In this document: positions 18,301-31,838 of the stretch, piece after piece | Layout: each line of letters starts with the position of its first letter | Position numbering within the stretch: the first letter of the stretch is position 1 | Origin: Linepithema humile | Taxonomy: Eukaryota; Arthropoda; Insecta; Hymenoptera; Formicidae | Length of the DNA: 64,000 nt | Direction: 5' to 3' | NCBI RefSeq assembly: GCF_040581485.1 | Contig: NC_090133.1 | Coordinates: 5,828,001 to 5,892,000, forward strand | Notes under the pieces: model-generated | Databases searched by the model: none | What the model saw: the letters and a program-made list of their open reading frames with translations, nothing else | What the model was told of the DNA's origin: nothing | Program-made: the position numbers and the translations under genes

Positions 18301-21300
18301 GCTGCGAGAAATTACACTGTCGCCAAATGTAATTTGCATTCCTGCCATAATCGTAAAGAGTAATATTGATTAACTCTTGATAATTTGTTTTTTTATAAAT
18401 TAAATTATCGTTTTTTCAATTAATTAATAAATTAAAAATTAAATTTTCTCAAATTATTTTCGTAGTTTTCAACAAGATAGAAATTTTATGCTCAAAATAT
18501 ATGACAAAAATATTAAATCAATTAAATTATTAAATCCTAGTTAAATTTAATAAATACAGTTATCTGAGAAAAATAAGTCCGAAGTTTAAATCATTAAAGT
18601 CTTTAATTTATTACATTTAAACATTTAATGGAAGCACTAAGACAATACGTTCTTTCCTTAAATTTATTTTTGCGACTATAATTTTAAATGGAGAATTTTC
18701 CCTGATTCCGCAACACCCCTCATGTAGTGGCGAGTTTATGCGACAAAATTACAGACGAGTGAAAGTGCACTGTGTTGTGTCACGGTGAATTGTGCCATTC
18801 GCGACAGTGAAATCGGTGCTTTCACCCCACTTTCCCCAACGACGAACGACATGTCGCCCCGAGGGAGGGAGAAGCGCGCGCATAGAGGAGCGTACAATAC
18901 GTGCAACCCTTTGTGACAGACGCACCACTTCAATGCACGCTGGTTGTCGCTGTTGATCCTCGATCGAGGGGTGCGGCCCAAAGGGGGCGTGTACAGGATT
19001 TACCTACCTACCCCTTTCGCGTTTAAGCGACACGGTGCGATCACGCTGTGCGTCGTTGAATAGGGTAACCGTTATCGACCCTCGGCACGCCGCTCGAGGA
19101 GGTCGCTTTCCAGGAGTTATGAGACTCGCCCTCAGTCATGGCCTCGCGTGTTCCGCGCGCACTCGTTCCCTCTTCTTCGTAGCGGCCGGTTATTACGCCG
19201 CTTAACGCGCCGTTTGTACGACGTCGCGTTAACTCGCTCGGTACTTTGTACACGAGAATTGGTACGTGAGTATATGGAACGAGGTAGAGGAGGAGAGAAA
19301 GACGTTTACTATGCGTTTGAGGAAAGGATTTCTTCCAGCGAATTTTAATAAAATTGCAAATGAAAAGGTAGATCGTTTGTCAGATAACGTGTATAATTTT
19401 ATAACATTTGACTTTTGTAATAATTAGTAGATAAATATGTGATATTTAATACGAATCTAATACGATGTGTGCGGAAAAGTATCTTCTAGAGAAGCATTTA
19501 CAAAAGTTCTCATTTTAGTAGCTCAATTTACAATGAGAATTTACAAATGCTAATATTTATCGTCGTTTGGCTTTATTCTTAAAATTACAAGTAGAAATAA
19601 AATAAATCAGTCAAATTATTAATAAGTTCAATTAAGGAAAGTTTTATGAGAAGTTGTAAACATTGACAGATGTTTTTTAAAAAGGTTGATTACTTTGTGT
19701 TCATTCTTATGTACACACGCAATTGAAAATTTTATCAGAAGTCACATCAGTGACTTTCATAAAGATAGTCTCCTTAAGTGATCTCAATAATCTTACGTCG
19801 TCCTGTGACGTCGCGGGCGCCGGGAATAAATTAATAACCACGTGCGCTTAATTGACGTCAAGTTCGCGCGCTCGTTCAAATTAATGGGAGCTCCGTGCAT
19901 ACCCCGAAAATCAACAGAGATAATAACTCGTCCCATCGATCCTTCTCTCCCGAAGCGCGAAATTAAAATGTAAATTGAGAAACGCACGCGCGAGGCGGGC
20001 GGATGTTGTAGTAATTGATTTACGAGGCGCGATCGCGATCGCGTCTCGCCCGCGTACGTGAGATTGAACGCGGCCCACCGATATCCGTGAAACGTTCGAC
20101 AGGTGTTCCCATGGCGAGGAGGAAGTGATTTTACATGGCAGTTAACGTGGTAAAGTGCTAATGTGCGAATTAATATAGCGGTCACTCCGCAACGTTGGTC
20201 GCGCATCACGAATCCTTGGCGGATATGACCGCTCGCGTGTAAGTATCTGCACACCTACACACACGTACATATACACGTGAGTCGCATAAATTAGTTTGGA
20301 ACGTCAAAATAGACGTATTGAGGTTTGAACATCTCCTCGACATTCTACTTTCTGACGACGTTCACCTGAATCGACGTAAAGCGAAATCGACTATAATCTT
20401 ATATAAACGCGTTAAATATCTGTTTTTTTTTCTGTTTACTTCGGCAAATGAGTGCAATTGCAAAAAATGTGATACAAATTCACTTAATTATTAACACTTA
20501 TAAAGTTTTCTCAAGTAGCAATTATTCTAAAAACATTTATTTTTTTGGAAATATAAAAATAAGATAAAGATTTACGATAGATAAATACAATAGTAAAGTA
20601 TAATTCGTTATTATTATTTTTTGTATTGCACTAAAAAAAAATTCGATAAATTTAAAAATACAGTTTTATAGATGTAAAAATAACATGATAAATAACAGAA
20701 ATATACTAAATGTAGTGTAAAATTTATATGAAATCGTGTTAATGTGCAATATTTATTTAGTATATTCTCGTTGCTTATCATGTAATTATTACATCTTATT
20801 TGTGTAAGTTACCGAATTTTTTTACAGCATAGAAGAAGAGAAAAAGAATAAATCTCAATCACTTTTCAATAAAAATACTGCGTCGCGCGATAAGCGGTCG
20901 GTCGCGGTTCGCCATGGAACGGAGCTCGCCAAAGTATCGCCTCGACTCTGGCGCAACTCGCGCGCGTGAGCGAACGTCCAGGATACCTTTCTCCCGATTA
21001 ATTGCCGTGACGGCGGTCGACGGCGGGCTCTTTTCCCCTAATTAATTCGTATTGCATATTTCGTGCTGGCGAGTTGTGCGCGTCGCGTACGCGGCGGCGG
21101 CCGTATTCGGTATCGCGGTGTAATTTGATCGTTTTCTGCGACATACGTCGGACCGACCTGACCGGGGAGGAAGAGGAGGACACGACGGATCCCTTGCGTG
21201 TCGCCCTGGCCCGAAAGACCCGGCCATCCGGCCATGAATCCACGAGCATAATTGGCCCGCGCGCTGCGTGCGCCTCGCGATTCGTTTAATTGCCGCCGGG

Positions 21301-21400
21301 GCGCAATCTCCCTCGAAATTACCTTTTCAGGCATCGGCCCGGCCGAATCGTTTCTGTCACTCGCACCGGACACATCGACGAATACGAGGGTCCGAGGTAT
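15304..21400. other. Non-coding stretch with polypyrimidine tracts
   Basis: A GC-rich, repeat-bearing block spans 15640-17350 and includes polypyrimidine tracts at 16193-16270 and 17104-17155. These generate the overlapping Arg/Lys/Glu-rich and Ser/Leu-rich frames of up to 173 residues here; none has a domain. Then come AT-rich linkers (17400-17760, 18230-18700, 19330-19790 and 20380-20870) and GC-rich islands (18730-19290, 19800-20270 and 20880-21400). No RNA gene seen. Confidence 0.55.
16193..16270. repeat. Polypyrimidine tract (TTC/CTT-rich)
   Basis: About 78 bp of almost pure C and T on the plus strand. It can mimic a 3' splice-site tract or form triplex DNA. It is the source of the Lys/Arg/Glu-rich minus-strand frame. 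Confidence 0.9.
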
Positions 21401-21554
21401 CCTGTCGACACGGTCGACCTCTTCCGCCAGTGATATTTCTCGGACTCTTTACAAGCTTGTTGATAATCTCATCTTTGTCCGGAAGCGCCAATGCGGCTTG
21501 TTATTTCTCCCGTTATGCCGTTATATGCTGAAATATCTCTAGGAAGATCAAGGT

Positions 21555-21585
21555 CGAAAGGGTCTGTAATTGTCACTTTCTCACA
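21555..21585 (-). repeat. Diverged 31-bp direct repeat, copy A
   Basis: Shares 27 of 31 positions with 21861-21891 in the same orientation. The common core on the minus strand is TGTGAGAAAGTGACAAT. In the open minus frame it reads CEKVTITDPF. On the minus side a pyrimidine-rich acceptor-like tract ends at 21630, and GTGAGA within the core looks like a splice donor. The core also fits the insect Su(H) consensus YGTGDGAAM, which occurs often by chance. Confidence 0.75.
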
Positions 21586-21860
21586 TGGTGCACTTATCCG
21601 GCACGAAGGATACGTTCGTTGTAGTTTCTCTAAAGCAGAAAAAGGAAGAGGAGCTGCAAGGTGATATTTTTTTTTCTGACGCAGGCGTTTATATGTAATG
21701 GACAACACAATGCAGCGTGGTAGTTAGTTGCCGAACAGAATATCATCTGGATTTCCGTGGCGCGATATACTTTTAACTCCGTTCACAATCTTGTAGCCGC
21801 AAACACAGCTCATTATTTTCTCATTCATTATGATAGGGATCCCCCCGCGATCAATGCCGG

Positions 21861-21891
21861 CGGAAGGGTCCATGATTGTCACTTTCTCACA
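21861..21891 (-). repeat. Diverged 31-bp direct repeat, copy B
   Basis: Second copy, 306 bp from copy A, reading CEKVTIMDPS in the open minus frame. Past the core, a GATCAA string on both sides suggests that similarity continues across a 3-bp insertion. The surrounding minus frame is open from 22023 to 21724 and ends DDILFGN-stop; I do not recognise the translation. Confidence 0.75.
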
Positions 21892-22536
21892 GAGTATATT
21901 AGCCAATCTTGATAAAGATGACGAAGCTTTTGTAATCTTTAGCCGCGGCCGCGCGAGGCGAGGGCTCGTTTCAATTTGCCGGTGCCGGCACTTAGATTCC
22001 ATCGTGACGCCCGTATTTCTCATTAGACGGTTTATTATCCGGACGACACACGGCGTTGTACAGCGCGGACGTACTTTCTACCGCACGGTTTCCGTTACGG
22101 CAAATACGCGATACGCGTATTTCGCGCACTACCGTCCGTCCATGCCCGTCTGTGCGCCGTCAAATATATCGTTACTACGTCATTACTCATGACGGTCCAC
22201 CCTCCTCTCCCCCCTCTCGGCGGGGTAACAAATGAAGCTCGCAACACGGCGCGCTGGCAAAACGCACGCACTCGTGATCCACGTCGTAAACACGCGTCGC
22301 TTTTCCTCGGCGGTCTCTCCGTAAAGTTGAAATCTGAAACGTCGTCGATGACGTCGGCTTCGAGCGATCTAGCAGCCGGAAGTGTGTATCGAGCATACGG
22401 CTAAGTTATGCATATTTTCCATTGGCGGATGCCGGGACGATACGGCGCGGCATGACGGGGCAGGATCCACGCAGGTAGCATAGCTCGCGGATTATTGTTC
22501 GCCGACCGACGTCGCGGTCTTATCGCGAAAACGAGT

Positions 22537-22554
22537 GGCGGCGGCGGCGGCGGC
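22537..22554. repeat. (GGC)6 trinucleotide repeat
   Basis: A short perfect GGC run in one of the most GC- and CpG-rich islands of the window (about 22200-23000). No gene is recognisable around it. Confidence 0.9.
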
Positions 22555-23526
22555 ATCGTTGACAAGTCTCGGCGCTCCCGGAAGCGGCGGGCGAGGGCGA
22601 GCGGAATATAAACGTTCCTGCTTTAGATAGAGCGCGGCGTGCCGCGTGTGGTAAGGTCGCAATTTCTAACGTACGCGGCATACGTATGTGCGTTCGGCAG
22701 CAGTAACGCGCGGGAGCACGCGACCGTAATATTACAGCCGTGCGGCGCGGCGGCTGTTAAATCTCCTTTCCGCCCCGCATCGTGCCGCACCGATGTTGCC
22801 GTGAACGGTAATTAACTGTCTGCATCGCGATGTACCGCGTCGTCACATCGCCCTCGGTATGCACCGAGAGCCGATCGAGCCTGGGATCGCGCGCTGAGAA
22901 TCCGCGGACGTTATCTCGTTCCAGGGTCGATCTTTCTTTTACCGGTCGGACGCTTTTAATCCTTCTCGCCGCGAGGAACCTTTATGTGTGCGCAGTCGAG
23001 TCTTTATACCGCGGTCGGTTTGCACCGATAATGTATATTAACTGATCTCTTATTTCGCTGCTCTTCTCTCTGGTTTATAATGCTAATATAACCCTTGTTA
23101 ATATTTACGAGAAAAATTGAGATAATCGCAATTGCAGTTAGTCAATATCTTGTAAAAACTAGTGTTCGTCGAAAAAAAAGACTGAATTAATTGTATTTAA
23201 TTTAAAAAACCGATAGAATTTTGCTAAAGCAGATAATCATATAATATTATGTAAGTGTAAACAATCAAGAGAAGCCAGAAAAAAGGTATAAATCAAGTTT
23301 TACACATTATTTGTAGTATAACAAGAACACGACATGAATAATTAAGGAATAAGTGACTTTAATACGGTATCTTTCATCGTAACGTTTCATTCTCCGCTTT
23401 CCGCATTAGCACATAGTAAACCTATGAATTTATATTCACGCGCATTGACTCTTAAGAAGTCAATTACGTGTTCGTAAAAAGTTATAATCCTTATTACATC
23501 GGCGTGTAAGACGCAGAACCGTAAAA

Positions 23527-23835
23527 TTATTTCCCGCCGTGTCGTAGATGCACATCAGAGATCACCGCGTAGCGTGATCGCGGAAAAATTGCCGGCGGTT
23601 TCTCCTTTTCCACCTGTGTACATTGATTTTCTGGAACGGCAACAATGTGAAACCGGTCTCTCTTAATACGCGGTAGTTCCGTTACAATCCCTGGAATTAG
23701 TGTACGCTTTGGAGCATCTTCTCCGAGCACGAAGAAGCGAACGACGCGGGTAAGCGAAGCGAAAGAAAACGATGCGCTTTCGAGTTTAATTAACGGCCCC
23801 GGGGCGCCGACTTCTGCTTTTTCCGATGCGTTTTC
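23527..23835 (-). other. Unexplained open frame, 102 codons, no start codon
   Basis: An open minus-strand frame running stop to stop with no ATG, so it could only be an internal exon. It has no low-complexity sequence and reads like ordinary protein in the middle (RIKRDRFHIVAVPENQC). A TAG that could act as an acceptor lies at its upstream edge, but the pyrimidine tract there is poor. No family recognised. In CpG-rich DNA of this kind such a frame can arise by chance. Confidence 0.15.
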
Positions 23836-26800
23836 CTAGGCACCATTTTTAATTCTAACTTGTCGATATAAATATTTTTTTTACTAATCTCGTTATTTTT
23901 TATTTAAAACTTAAACATGCTAGAGAATTCTTAAAGATCGTGTAAATCATATTTGCATGTTTCTAATAATTTCTTATTATAATTATTTTTTATAATATAT
24001 GCATCGGCATATAGTGTTAATCTTTGTGAATTTTTAACAATACAATTTTACACAATTTTACACTTTTTACATTACAGTGCTTTTGCTTTTTGTTTACGTG
24101 TACTTTTTAATATCTTATAAGTATTTTAAGTTGCCTCTTTTGGTTACGCTAATAATAAGTTTGAGGATAAAGTCGCGATTCTCGACGCGGATCGTGTTGC
24201 GGATGCAGCGACTGCCGCGAGCCGAGATATCAATCCGTCAAATCGCCAAAGCTCTCACTCGTGCGCCGTGGAGCGGTCTATTTAAAAGCTGCAGATATCC
24301 GCGATCTTTCGAAAGTCCCGAGATGGAAACTCGATCCGACACATCATCGGCTCGCGATCCGACGAGACCCGGACGTGCGAGATATAACTGGAAATGAGAT
24401 AAAGAAAATTGCGAATAATTCAAATCCAAATTGCCACGGACATATTCCCCGACAAACAGCGATTCCATCGCGAGAAGGGCACGGCGGAAGGAGGAAGGGA
24501 GTGAAAGAGATGAAGAGAGGCGGAGGGAAAGAGAGAGGGAGCGAGCGCGAGTGCGCGAAACCACTCTACAACTTTTGATATCGATGCATCATCTCGATCC
24601 TCGCACCGGGTTCTCTGATCGATTTTCATTCCGCGGGTTGCATGGCGGCTCGCTATCCGGGTGCTATCTTCAACCACCTCGCCTTCGTCGACTCGTATCT
24701 ACGGGGTGCTCGAGAAATAGCCGCGGGCCGAGGAACTTGGCGGAGAATTCGTAGTGCATTCGCAAAATTATTGATACAATTGGTAAAACGCGGTCGAGGC
24801 GGAATGAATGACAGCCGATAACGGTCAATCATAATATATAAGCCGAATTTAGTTTGACATACTGTTTCGAAATGCTAATCAGATAACAAAAGTCAATGTG
24901 GCAAATCGTTTTCGAATTTAAATGTCAATGCATTCAAATTACCGGAGCATGTTGCGAAATATTCGAACGCGCGGACGAAAATAATTAACCTACCATCGCT
25001 AATTTTAAGATTTACAAGAAGAAACAAGAATTATTATAGAGCTTCTGGATGATCACGTCACAAACCTAAATACATTGATTTCCTATGGTCAAGTAATTCC
25101 ACTGTAGCCATTTCAGTCAGCCACTTATTAGTGACTAATAAAAGTTGGCTATTATTGCGTTTCGCGAAAACACAATTCTCGTCGTCCGCGCGAGCGTTTC
25201 GTAGCGCGACGCGCCGGAGGGGTAAGCGAGCGCTCGAGAGGGACACCTTGTATAAAGGTACGTGTAAGGCCCCCGCTCCACGGGGCAGTGTAAGATATCA
25301 GCTAAGAAACGGGCCCGTCCGAGACTTTACGACCGCTCTTATAATTATCTCCAATAAATATCTCCGCGGCACGAGAGCGTATATCGAAATACTTCGGTGG
25401 GTCAGAGGTGAACTCCTACCTCCATCTTTCGATCAACGCGTTTCTTTTGGTCGTCCCGTTCTCACTGATAAATTTATAATGTTAAGCTTGCAGGAGAGCG
25501 CAATATCGCGAGGGGGCCGGCTCAAGCCGGCGCAATAAGGAATGGGTCCGCTTAATAAACCGGGTGACCACACGCGAATGCGGGGATGAAGCTCCACCTC
25601 CCTCTCTTCCCCTTTTCACCCTCCCCGCCCTCCCGCGGCAGAGATCGACGAACTAATTTCGCGATTCGAATCTCGATTAGTCCCCGCGACCTCACCTCGT
25701 ATCGCGCGTACGCCGCGTACGCCGCGTACGAAGCGCGAGTACGGAACGGGTGATCGCATGAACTGCCAGATACCCTTGATTTGCTTACGCCTCTAACCGC
25801 TAACATCTGCAATCGGGAACTAGAACAATCTAAGGTCTATGAAGTGCTCGAGAGTTGAGTTAAAATTCTACATCGATGATAGTTGCGTTTCAAGTTTTTT
25901 TCTCCATCTTCTCAAAGTACAATAAGAAATCAATTATTTTTTACGTCGGGTATTTTATTTTTGTTGGAAATTGTAAAATATAAGGAGACTTTTAATCATA
26001 CTTACGCACATTTACATTGAGCGTGCATCTAATAGCATTGGTATCGTCGCATCGGCCAGCCATTTCTATCCCTTTGTATTTTTACAATATACGACATCGA
26101 GCCCGATACACGCCGAGCTCTCTAGACATAGAAGTCGTTATTAACTTATGCCTTAATTACGAAGGTATCACGCCGGCAATCGCGCGGGCTACAGTCAAAT
26201 AAAACGGCACGTTAATGAAAGCTAAACTAATACCCGGCGCGATATATCGATAACGCGCGGGGTCTCTTCGAGTCCTCCGCCCCGATCCTCCCGCTCGTGG
26301 ATGCGACCCCGTTCCGCTCGGCCGATCTCTCCGCGTACTCGGAGATACCAATAAGACGAAGCCGTGAGATTAACGCGTCATTAAATAATTACGACGTGCT
26401 CGGCTATGCCGCTGGCGAAATGACGGGGCTGCGTAGCAGTCACGCATACGAGCACGCGTCGTGGCCGCGGCGCGAGATAACGAATCGGCGAGTGTACGAG
26501 CGAGCGTATGCACACGCGATGTAACGTACGCGTACGGTACGAAAGAAGGAAAGGAGGACCCTCTCGCCCGCCCGAGATCCGCCTAATTATTCTTTCCATT
26601 TGGACTGCTTCTTTACCCGAGCGTGGACGGAGTCGACGGGTGACCTGGCTCCGCGCACTGGAACGACGCTGCCGTCCGAAGATATACGGACTTTGTATCC
26701 CGGACCTACCGCGCGTCCTCTCTTATAACTCCGGACTGACACACCCATTTTTACAGGATCGATTAGAATAAATGTTATACACGCGGACAAACATGACTGC

Positions 26801-27132
26801 GATATTTCTTGAAGCTGGTGAGCTTGATAGCAATATTTATAAAAATATTTAAAAAATCAAAATCGCTAATTAAATAGATACCGCAAAATCTTTCACATAC
26901 AAAATTACTATCAATAGTTAATATACAATTATAATACGATTGAAAAATATTCTATATTTATCGGAGTGTTATAATTATTTTTTGCATTATTATTGTTAAT
27001 GTTGTAATTTTACGGTATGAGATCTATAAAAGTATAATTTCGTGACGGGTGCTGATAATCGTACAGTTTAAACATGTATGCCTAACATTTTCTATTACAT
27101 ATATTCTATTATATATGGTGAATCAGCGCGAT

Positions 27133-27169
27133 TGCGTGCGTGCGTGCATGCGTACGCACGTGCGTGCAG
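27133..27169. repeat. TGCG-rich tetranucleotide array
   Basis: Degenerate (TGCG)n/(GTGC)n with ATGC and ACGC variants in an otherwise AT-rich setting. A second, longer array of the same motif lies at 31771-31838. Confidence 0.85.
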
Positions 27170-30100
27170 CAATTCGTTTTTCATGCCCGGATGTGACGCT
27201 CGCGCGTAAAGGACGCGCGACGAAGCGGACTCTGTGAGTTTCCCGAGTCTGATCGCGGAAGAGCGTAACGGGAATGATAATGCGAATGTGTTGACGTGGT
27301 GAACGGAAGGAAAAAATATGGGGAAGTGTAAATTGATCACGCAAAATTTCTAAAATCAGAATTTATGAATAGCGAAACAGGTCACACATTGAAGAGCGCT
27401 ATATACGTCATGTTTTTAGAACATTGTTTTGCTTTTTATTCTTTTGCATTGATTTTAGGAATTGTTGCGTTATAAACCAGAGTAATCTATTTTCGAATGT
27501 GCGAAGCTTCAGAAAATGAGATAAAAATATTTTGTGTCCTCTTTCTTTTATTCCCGGACAATGTCCGCCCGTAAAGGGGAGATAATATTCGTAAGAATGC
27601 GAGGAAACGGAGTCGGGCCGCTTCGCGGGTGACCGCGTACGCTCGGCGTTGCGCAAGCGAGAGTCGCAGTGGAGCGCGGCGCCGATCCTGGCGCGGCGGC
27701 GTGTGAAAATGACGCCGGTGAGGATGACGGCGCTCCGCGCCGCCCCGAAGAATCGGACAGACGACCTCTCTACTCGCTTTCACGGCGCGCGTCCGACTCT
27801 CTCGTTGAGACACCACGCCGTCATGGACACGCTCGACGAATTCCGGCGGACACGGCCGGCCGAAAGCGAGGTCTCCCTTCGCCCTGGCGGCACACAATGG
27901 ACGCCCCGATTCCCCGCTGTCATTCCCCTCTTCGCCTCCATCGTCCTTCTATGCTAATAGGTTTCCCATTTCTTAAATGAGTTCGGGGCGCCGGATCATA
28001 TTCTTCTCATTTACCGTTATTAATTCCACCTCGTAATTTTTATCCTTAATTTAAGCGCAGAAGTTGTCTCGCGTACCGTTGCCTGTAAGAGCACTTTTTT
28101 TTCAAGCCGTGAGAATCAAGCTGATGTAATCCGCAGAAACATTCTTGAGCAGGTCTTCTCGGGTTTTCCAAACATAACGAAATATAGTAGCGAATTCAGT
28201 CGTCTCATTCCTTCGCAATATCAAAGGAGATATTCGATGATTCACGGGCTTCAGCGCAGATGTGAGCCCGCGTGTACCGGAGAGACAGGCGGAGAGAACC
28301 GGTGCGCAATCGTTGTAACCCTCGAACAGGAGATTGTCGCCGCAACGAATTCCTCGAGCGCGCCGATGGAGTAGCGGTGACTTTTATTCCCGATAATGAC
28401 AGAGAAGAACGGGCGGTAGCGGTGAAAGGGTGAGAGGAGCGGAGGGACGAGGTGGACGGCGGGGGACCAGGACCCCGGCGCGGTACGTGATCAATTTTCG
28501 GAGCCCCGGCCCGGTGTGCTATAGGTGCGCGCCTAACTACGATTTCGGCGTAATTATATACGTGCCCTCCCCCTCCGCGTCCGCAGCGGCGGCATCTCGG
28601 GACGCGCGGTCACAATATCCCCATAAACCCGGGCCCCACAAACTACACTTCGCCACCCTTCTCGCGCATCCGATGCCCGGGCTCGTCGTGCACATCGTAT
28701 GATTACCGCGCGACAAACCGCGCGCGCGCGAGCGCGGTCACGGCTCTGGTATCGATTCCGCAATTTACATCGCCGCCTTTCGGCCCCGAAACTCTCGATC
28801 GAGGAGGCCCCACCGAGGCAGAAACGGCGCGGAGGTGGAGATCGGACTCGTAGCATGGGCCGCGCGCGAAGGGGGGGCGAAACGGGAGGAAGGTTGTTGA
28901 AGGATGAGCGGTCATCGGGTCTCCTGGCCCCGGAGGAGCAGATGGCCACGAGACGAACGTAATTGGCGAGCCATCGAGATTATTGCCCGTGGCTCGTTCT
29001 GCTTCCCTCCCTCCCTCCGCCCCTCTCGCCCCTCTCGGTCTTCAGGATATACCGTGGAGTTATAGCGGATAGGATTCTCCCTCTACGATGTTCTAGATTC
29101 GAAGGAACTGTCCCGTGGACAATTTAGAGAGACGAAGACGGGAGGATAGGATATTTAAAAAATTGCCCGAGGGCTAAGAAGGAGGTTCTGCGCCCGGAAT
29201 TGTCCCTGAGAGGCCGCAACACGGAGCGGTCTAGACCGTCATGCACCTGCTCCGGGGAGCAGAGTTGTTTCCGCGACGGAAAAAAGAAAAACTGCAGACG
29301 CGAGCCGAATAAGCTAAAACTGAGGGCTTTTAAAAACGCCGATGAGTTTCGTAACGCCAAGCTTTTGGCCCGACTTTTTGTGGATCCGTATTGCGGACTG
29401 ACGAATTAAGCAAAAACCGTGATTTTAATAAATCTGTATTTTAACATATGGTATATCGCGAACTCAATTTAGAATTGCTAATTTATTTAATTGTGAAATT
29501 TTATTTAATACCTTCAATCGTGAAAAGTTGTTATTCTTAAGAAAGATCATTCCTTCCTATCGCGTGCAATATAAAGCACAATGGTCTGAAACACGCCACG
29601 TATCGTAAAATATCGTTTATGAGATTTTAGTATCTTTCGGATTTAACGTACGGCCCAGATCGCGGAGACCCATCTCAGCATCGCCGTGTGTTTACAGACG
29701 ATTCTTCGTCTCGGGGCCGAGAGAGATTCGAAAGAGTTGGTCGCGAAAGAGAAGGAAGGGTCCGCCGCCGGGGCCCTGTCGAGGCCGCGAGACGTCCGCT
29801 CGCCTCGACGACATCGGCGCGTCCGTGCACACGGGTCCCTGGGACCGTGTTATATACGCACACTCGTCCTTTTATTTTCGTCTCTCGTTCTTCCTCGACG
29901 CGGCCGACTGGCACCGGTCGAGTACACGACGCGGGTCACCTGTCCCTCGCGCGAGCGTGTAAAATGACTTTTACGACGCGCGCGCTTGTCCCGGGCGCTG
30001 TCCGCAGGAGGTCCACGCTCCGGCTGACCTCTCGGCGCAACGAGGTGTCTCGTTCGATTCCGCCTGACACCGGTCTGCACCGCTGCAGCACGCGGTGCCG

Positions 30101-31770
30101 GCTCCGTAAAACGTCGTGTAAATTTTATTCGGTGCCTTCGTATCTCTCGCGCGCGACCATAATTTACGAGAGAAGTGTCGCCGCCGTGAAAATGTGCGTA
30201 TCTAGCTGGATGTAATGAGCGGGTGCGAAGGCGCGCATTAGCATTCGCGCGGTGATGAGCGAAGATGGATGTTTAAGGCGCGATACCGCGTTTCGGTGCC
30301 GCTGATATGTCTCCTTCGTACGACGACTACGACGACGACGACGATGTAAGAACACGCAAGCGGTTAATCGCAGACGAGTAGGAAACACCGCGCGATACGC
30401 GTGGAAAATTGCCGCGAGAGATGCGCGCGGGGACGGCCGCGGAATGAAGGCGAGATATGATGTCGGGCTATTCCGGCACAACATAGTTGCCGGGCGATTA
30501 TAATTTGTCGGCCTTAGAGGGCCTCTACGGCATTTATATATACACATATATATATATGTATACGTTGCGCGTCTTCTGTAAACCCTTTTGACTCGCGAAG
30601 CACTTTAGGGTATATTATAATTACGCATCCTTCCTCAGAAGTACGGAGCGTATTAGGAATTGCGAAATTGCGTTCAAACGCAATCTACAAAATTTAAGTA
30701 CCTTATGTTATTAAATGTTCTATCGAGTTTGCTTTGATTCTTATTCATCCTACAGATTCTCTTAACTCTGTCGTTCATTCTTAAAGATTGTATTTTTAAA
30801 ATCACTTTAAATTCTTTTTTACTTTACAACGTTACATAATGCGATTAACATGTCGTTACTCTGCAGAAATGACAATCGAACCGTTATTACAATGTTATCG
30901 AGAATTAGTACACGCGTTTCACATCTCTGTTCAGCGAGCATCGTCCTCGTCCGCTTTTTTTACGCGCCGGCATCAAGAGACCGATCATACGCTCATCATT
31001 TTCTTGACAAGGACATTACCAGCGGCCTGCGAGAGCGGACGAGGCTTAACTTTGATAAATCCCCGCCGGGATTTGACGCCGCCCCGCGCGTGTCTAAAAC
31101 AAACGACGGCCGAGGCAATTAATCTCCGCGCACCGATGCGCCGCGCGCGGTAAACCGAATTTCGCGATACGCGCGGGAAGAACGCGGGGCTAATTGCTCG
31201 TTAAACGCCGCGGGTTCGTGCAATAAGCGTGTACTTTCTCGTGGAAAAATAAAGTATCAGCGCGGCAGCGACTCCGGTTGTTACGCGGCCGTAAGCGCGA
31301 CACGCGTTCTCTCCGTGGAATTTTATGCTTCTCGCGTGCATTTTTTTGTTCCCGATGTTTCTCGTTGTTCATATCGTCACGCCGCAAAGAAGGCATTCAC
31401 GTGTATTCTCGGAAACGCCCGGTCATTTCGATCCCGAGGAAAAACAAGATCTGTGTTTTACACGCGTCTCCAGCGAGCGCTAGATACACCGTATTGCATC
31501 GCGTCCGCAGTGCGCGTTGTACGCGTCTCGATTTTACGAGGCACGAGAGTGAGGCTTGCCGCTTTCTTGACAGCGACATTACGAGTCGGTAGGCAGTCAG
31601 GCCGGCGGCGGCCGGAGGAGAGCCAGTTGGTCACAGTGGTTGCTTCTGCCGCGAGCGGACTCGGTATATCCATTTCCATACAATGGCAACCGCGCGCCAT
31701 TTCCATACGCGTCGAGTCGCGCTCGTGGTTTCACACGCGCCGTACTCGGTTTTTCGCAATATCGCGAGGC

Positions 31771-31838
31771 CGCATGCGTGCGTGCGTGCGTGCGTGCATG
31801 CGTTCTGCGTACTTTGCGTGCGTGCGTGCATGCGTGCG
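31771..31838. repeat. TGCG-rich tetranucleotide array
   Basis: Two blocks of (TGCG)n separated by about 15 bp of unrelated sequence (TTCTGCGTACTT). It produces the Arg-Ala-Cys-Val translations of this area and the Thr-His-Ala-Arg frames on the other strand. Confidence 0.9.

Larger units (their letters stand above)
21900..31760. other. Non-coding stretch, alternating GC islands and AT linkers
   Basis: GC-rich islands lie at about 21940-23040, 23520-23830, 24170-24720, 25190-25800, 26090-26770, 27600-27960, 28250-29380, 29650-30540 and 31030-31930. AT-rich linkers fall between them. Frames of up to 215 residues occur in the CpG-rich parts, but they overlap antisense frames, are arginine-rich and carry no domain. 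There is a short TACGCCGCG tandem at 25708-25730 and a GAC-rich stretch at 30319-30344. Confidence 0.5.

Noticed and set aside
30051..30062. GTTCGATTCC, like a tRNA T-loop
   Set aside because: The flanking bases do not form a T stem, and no anticodon or acceptor stem is found nearby.
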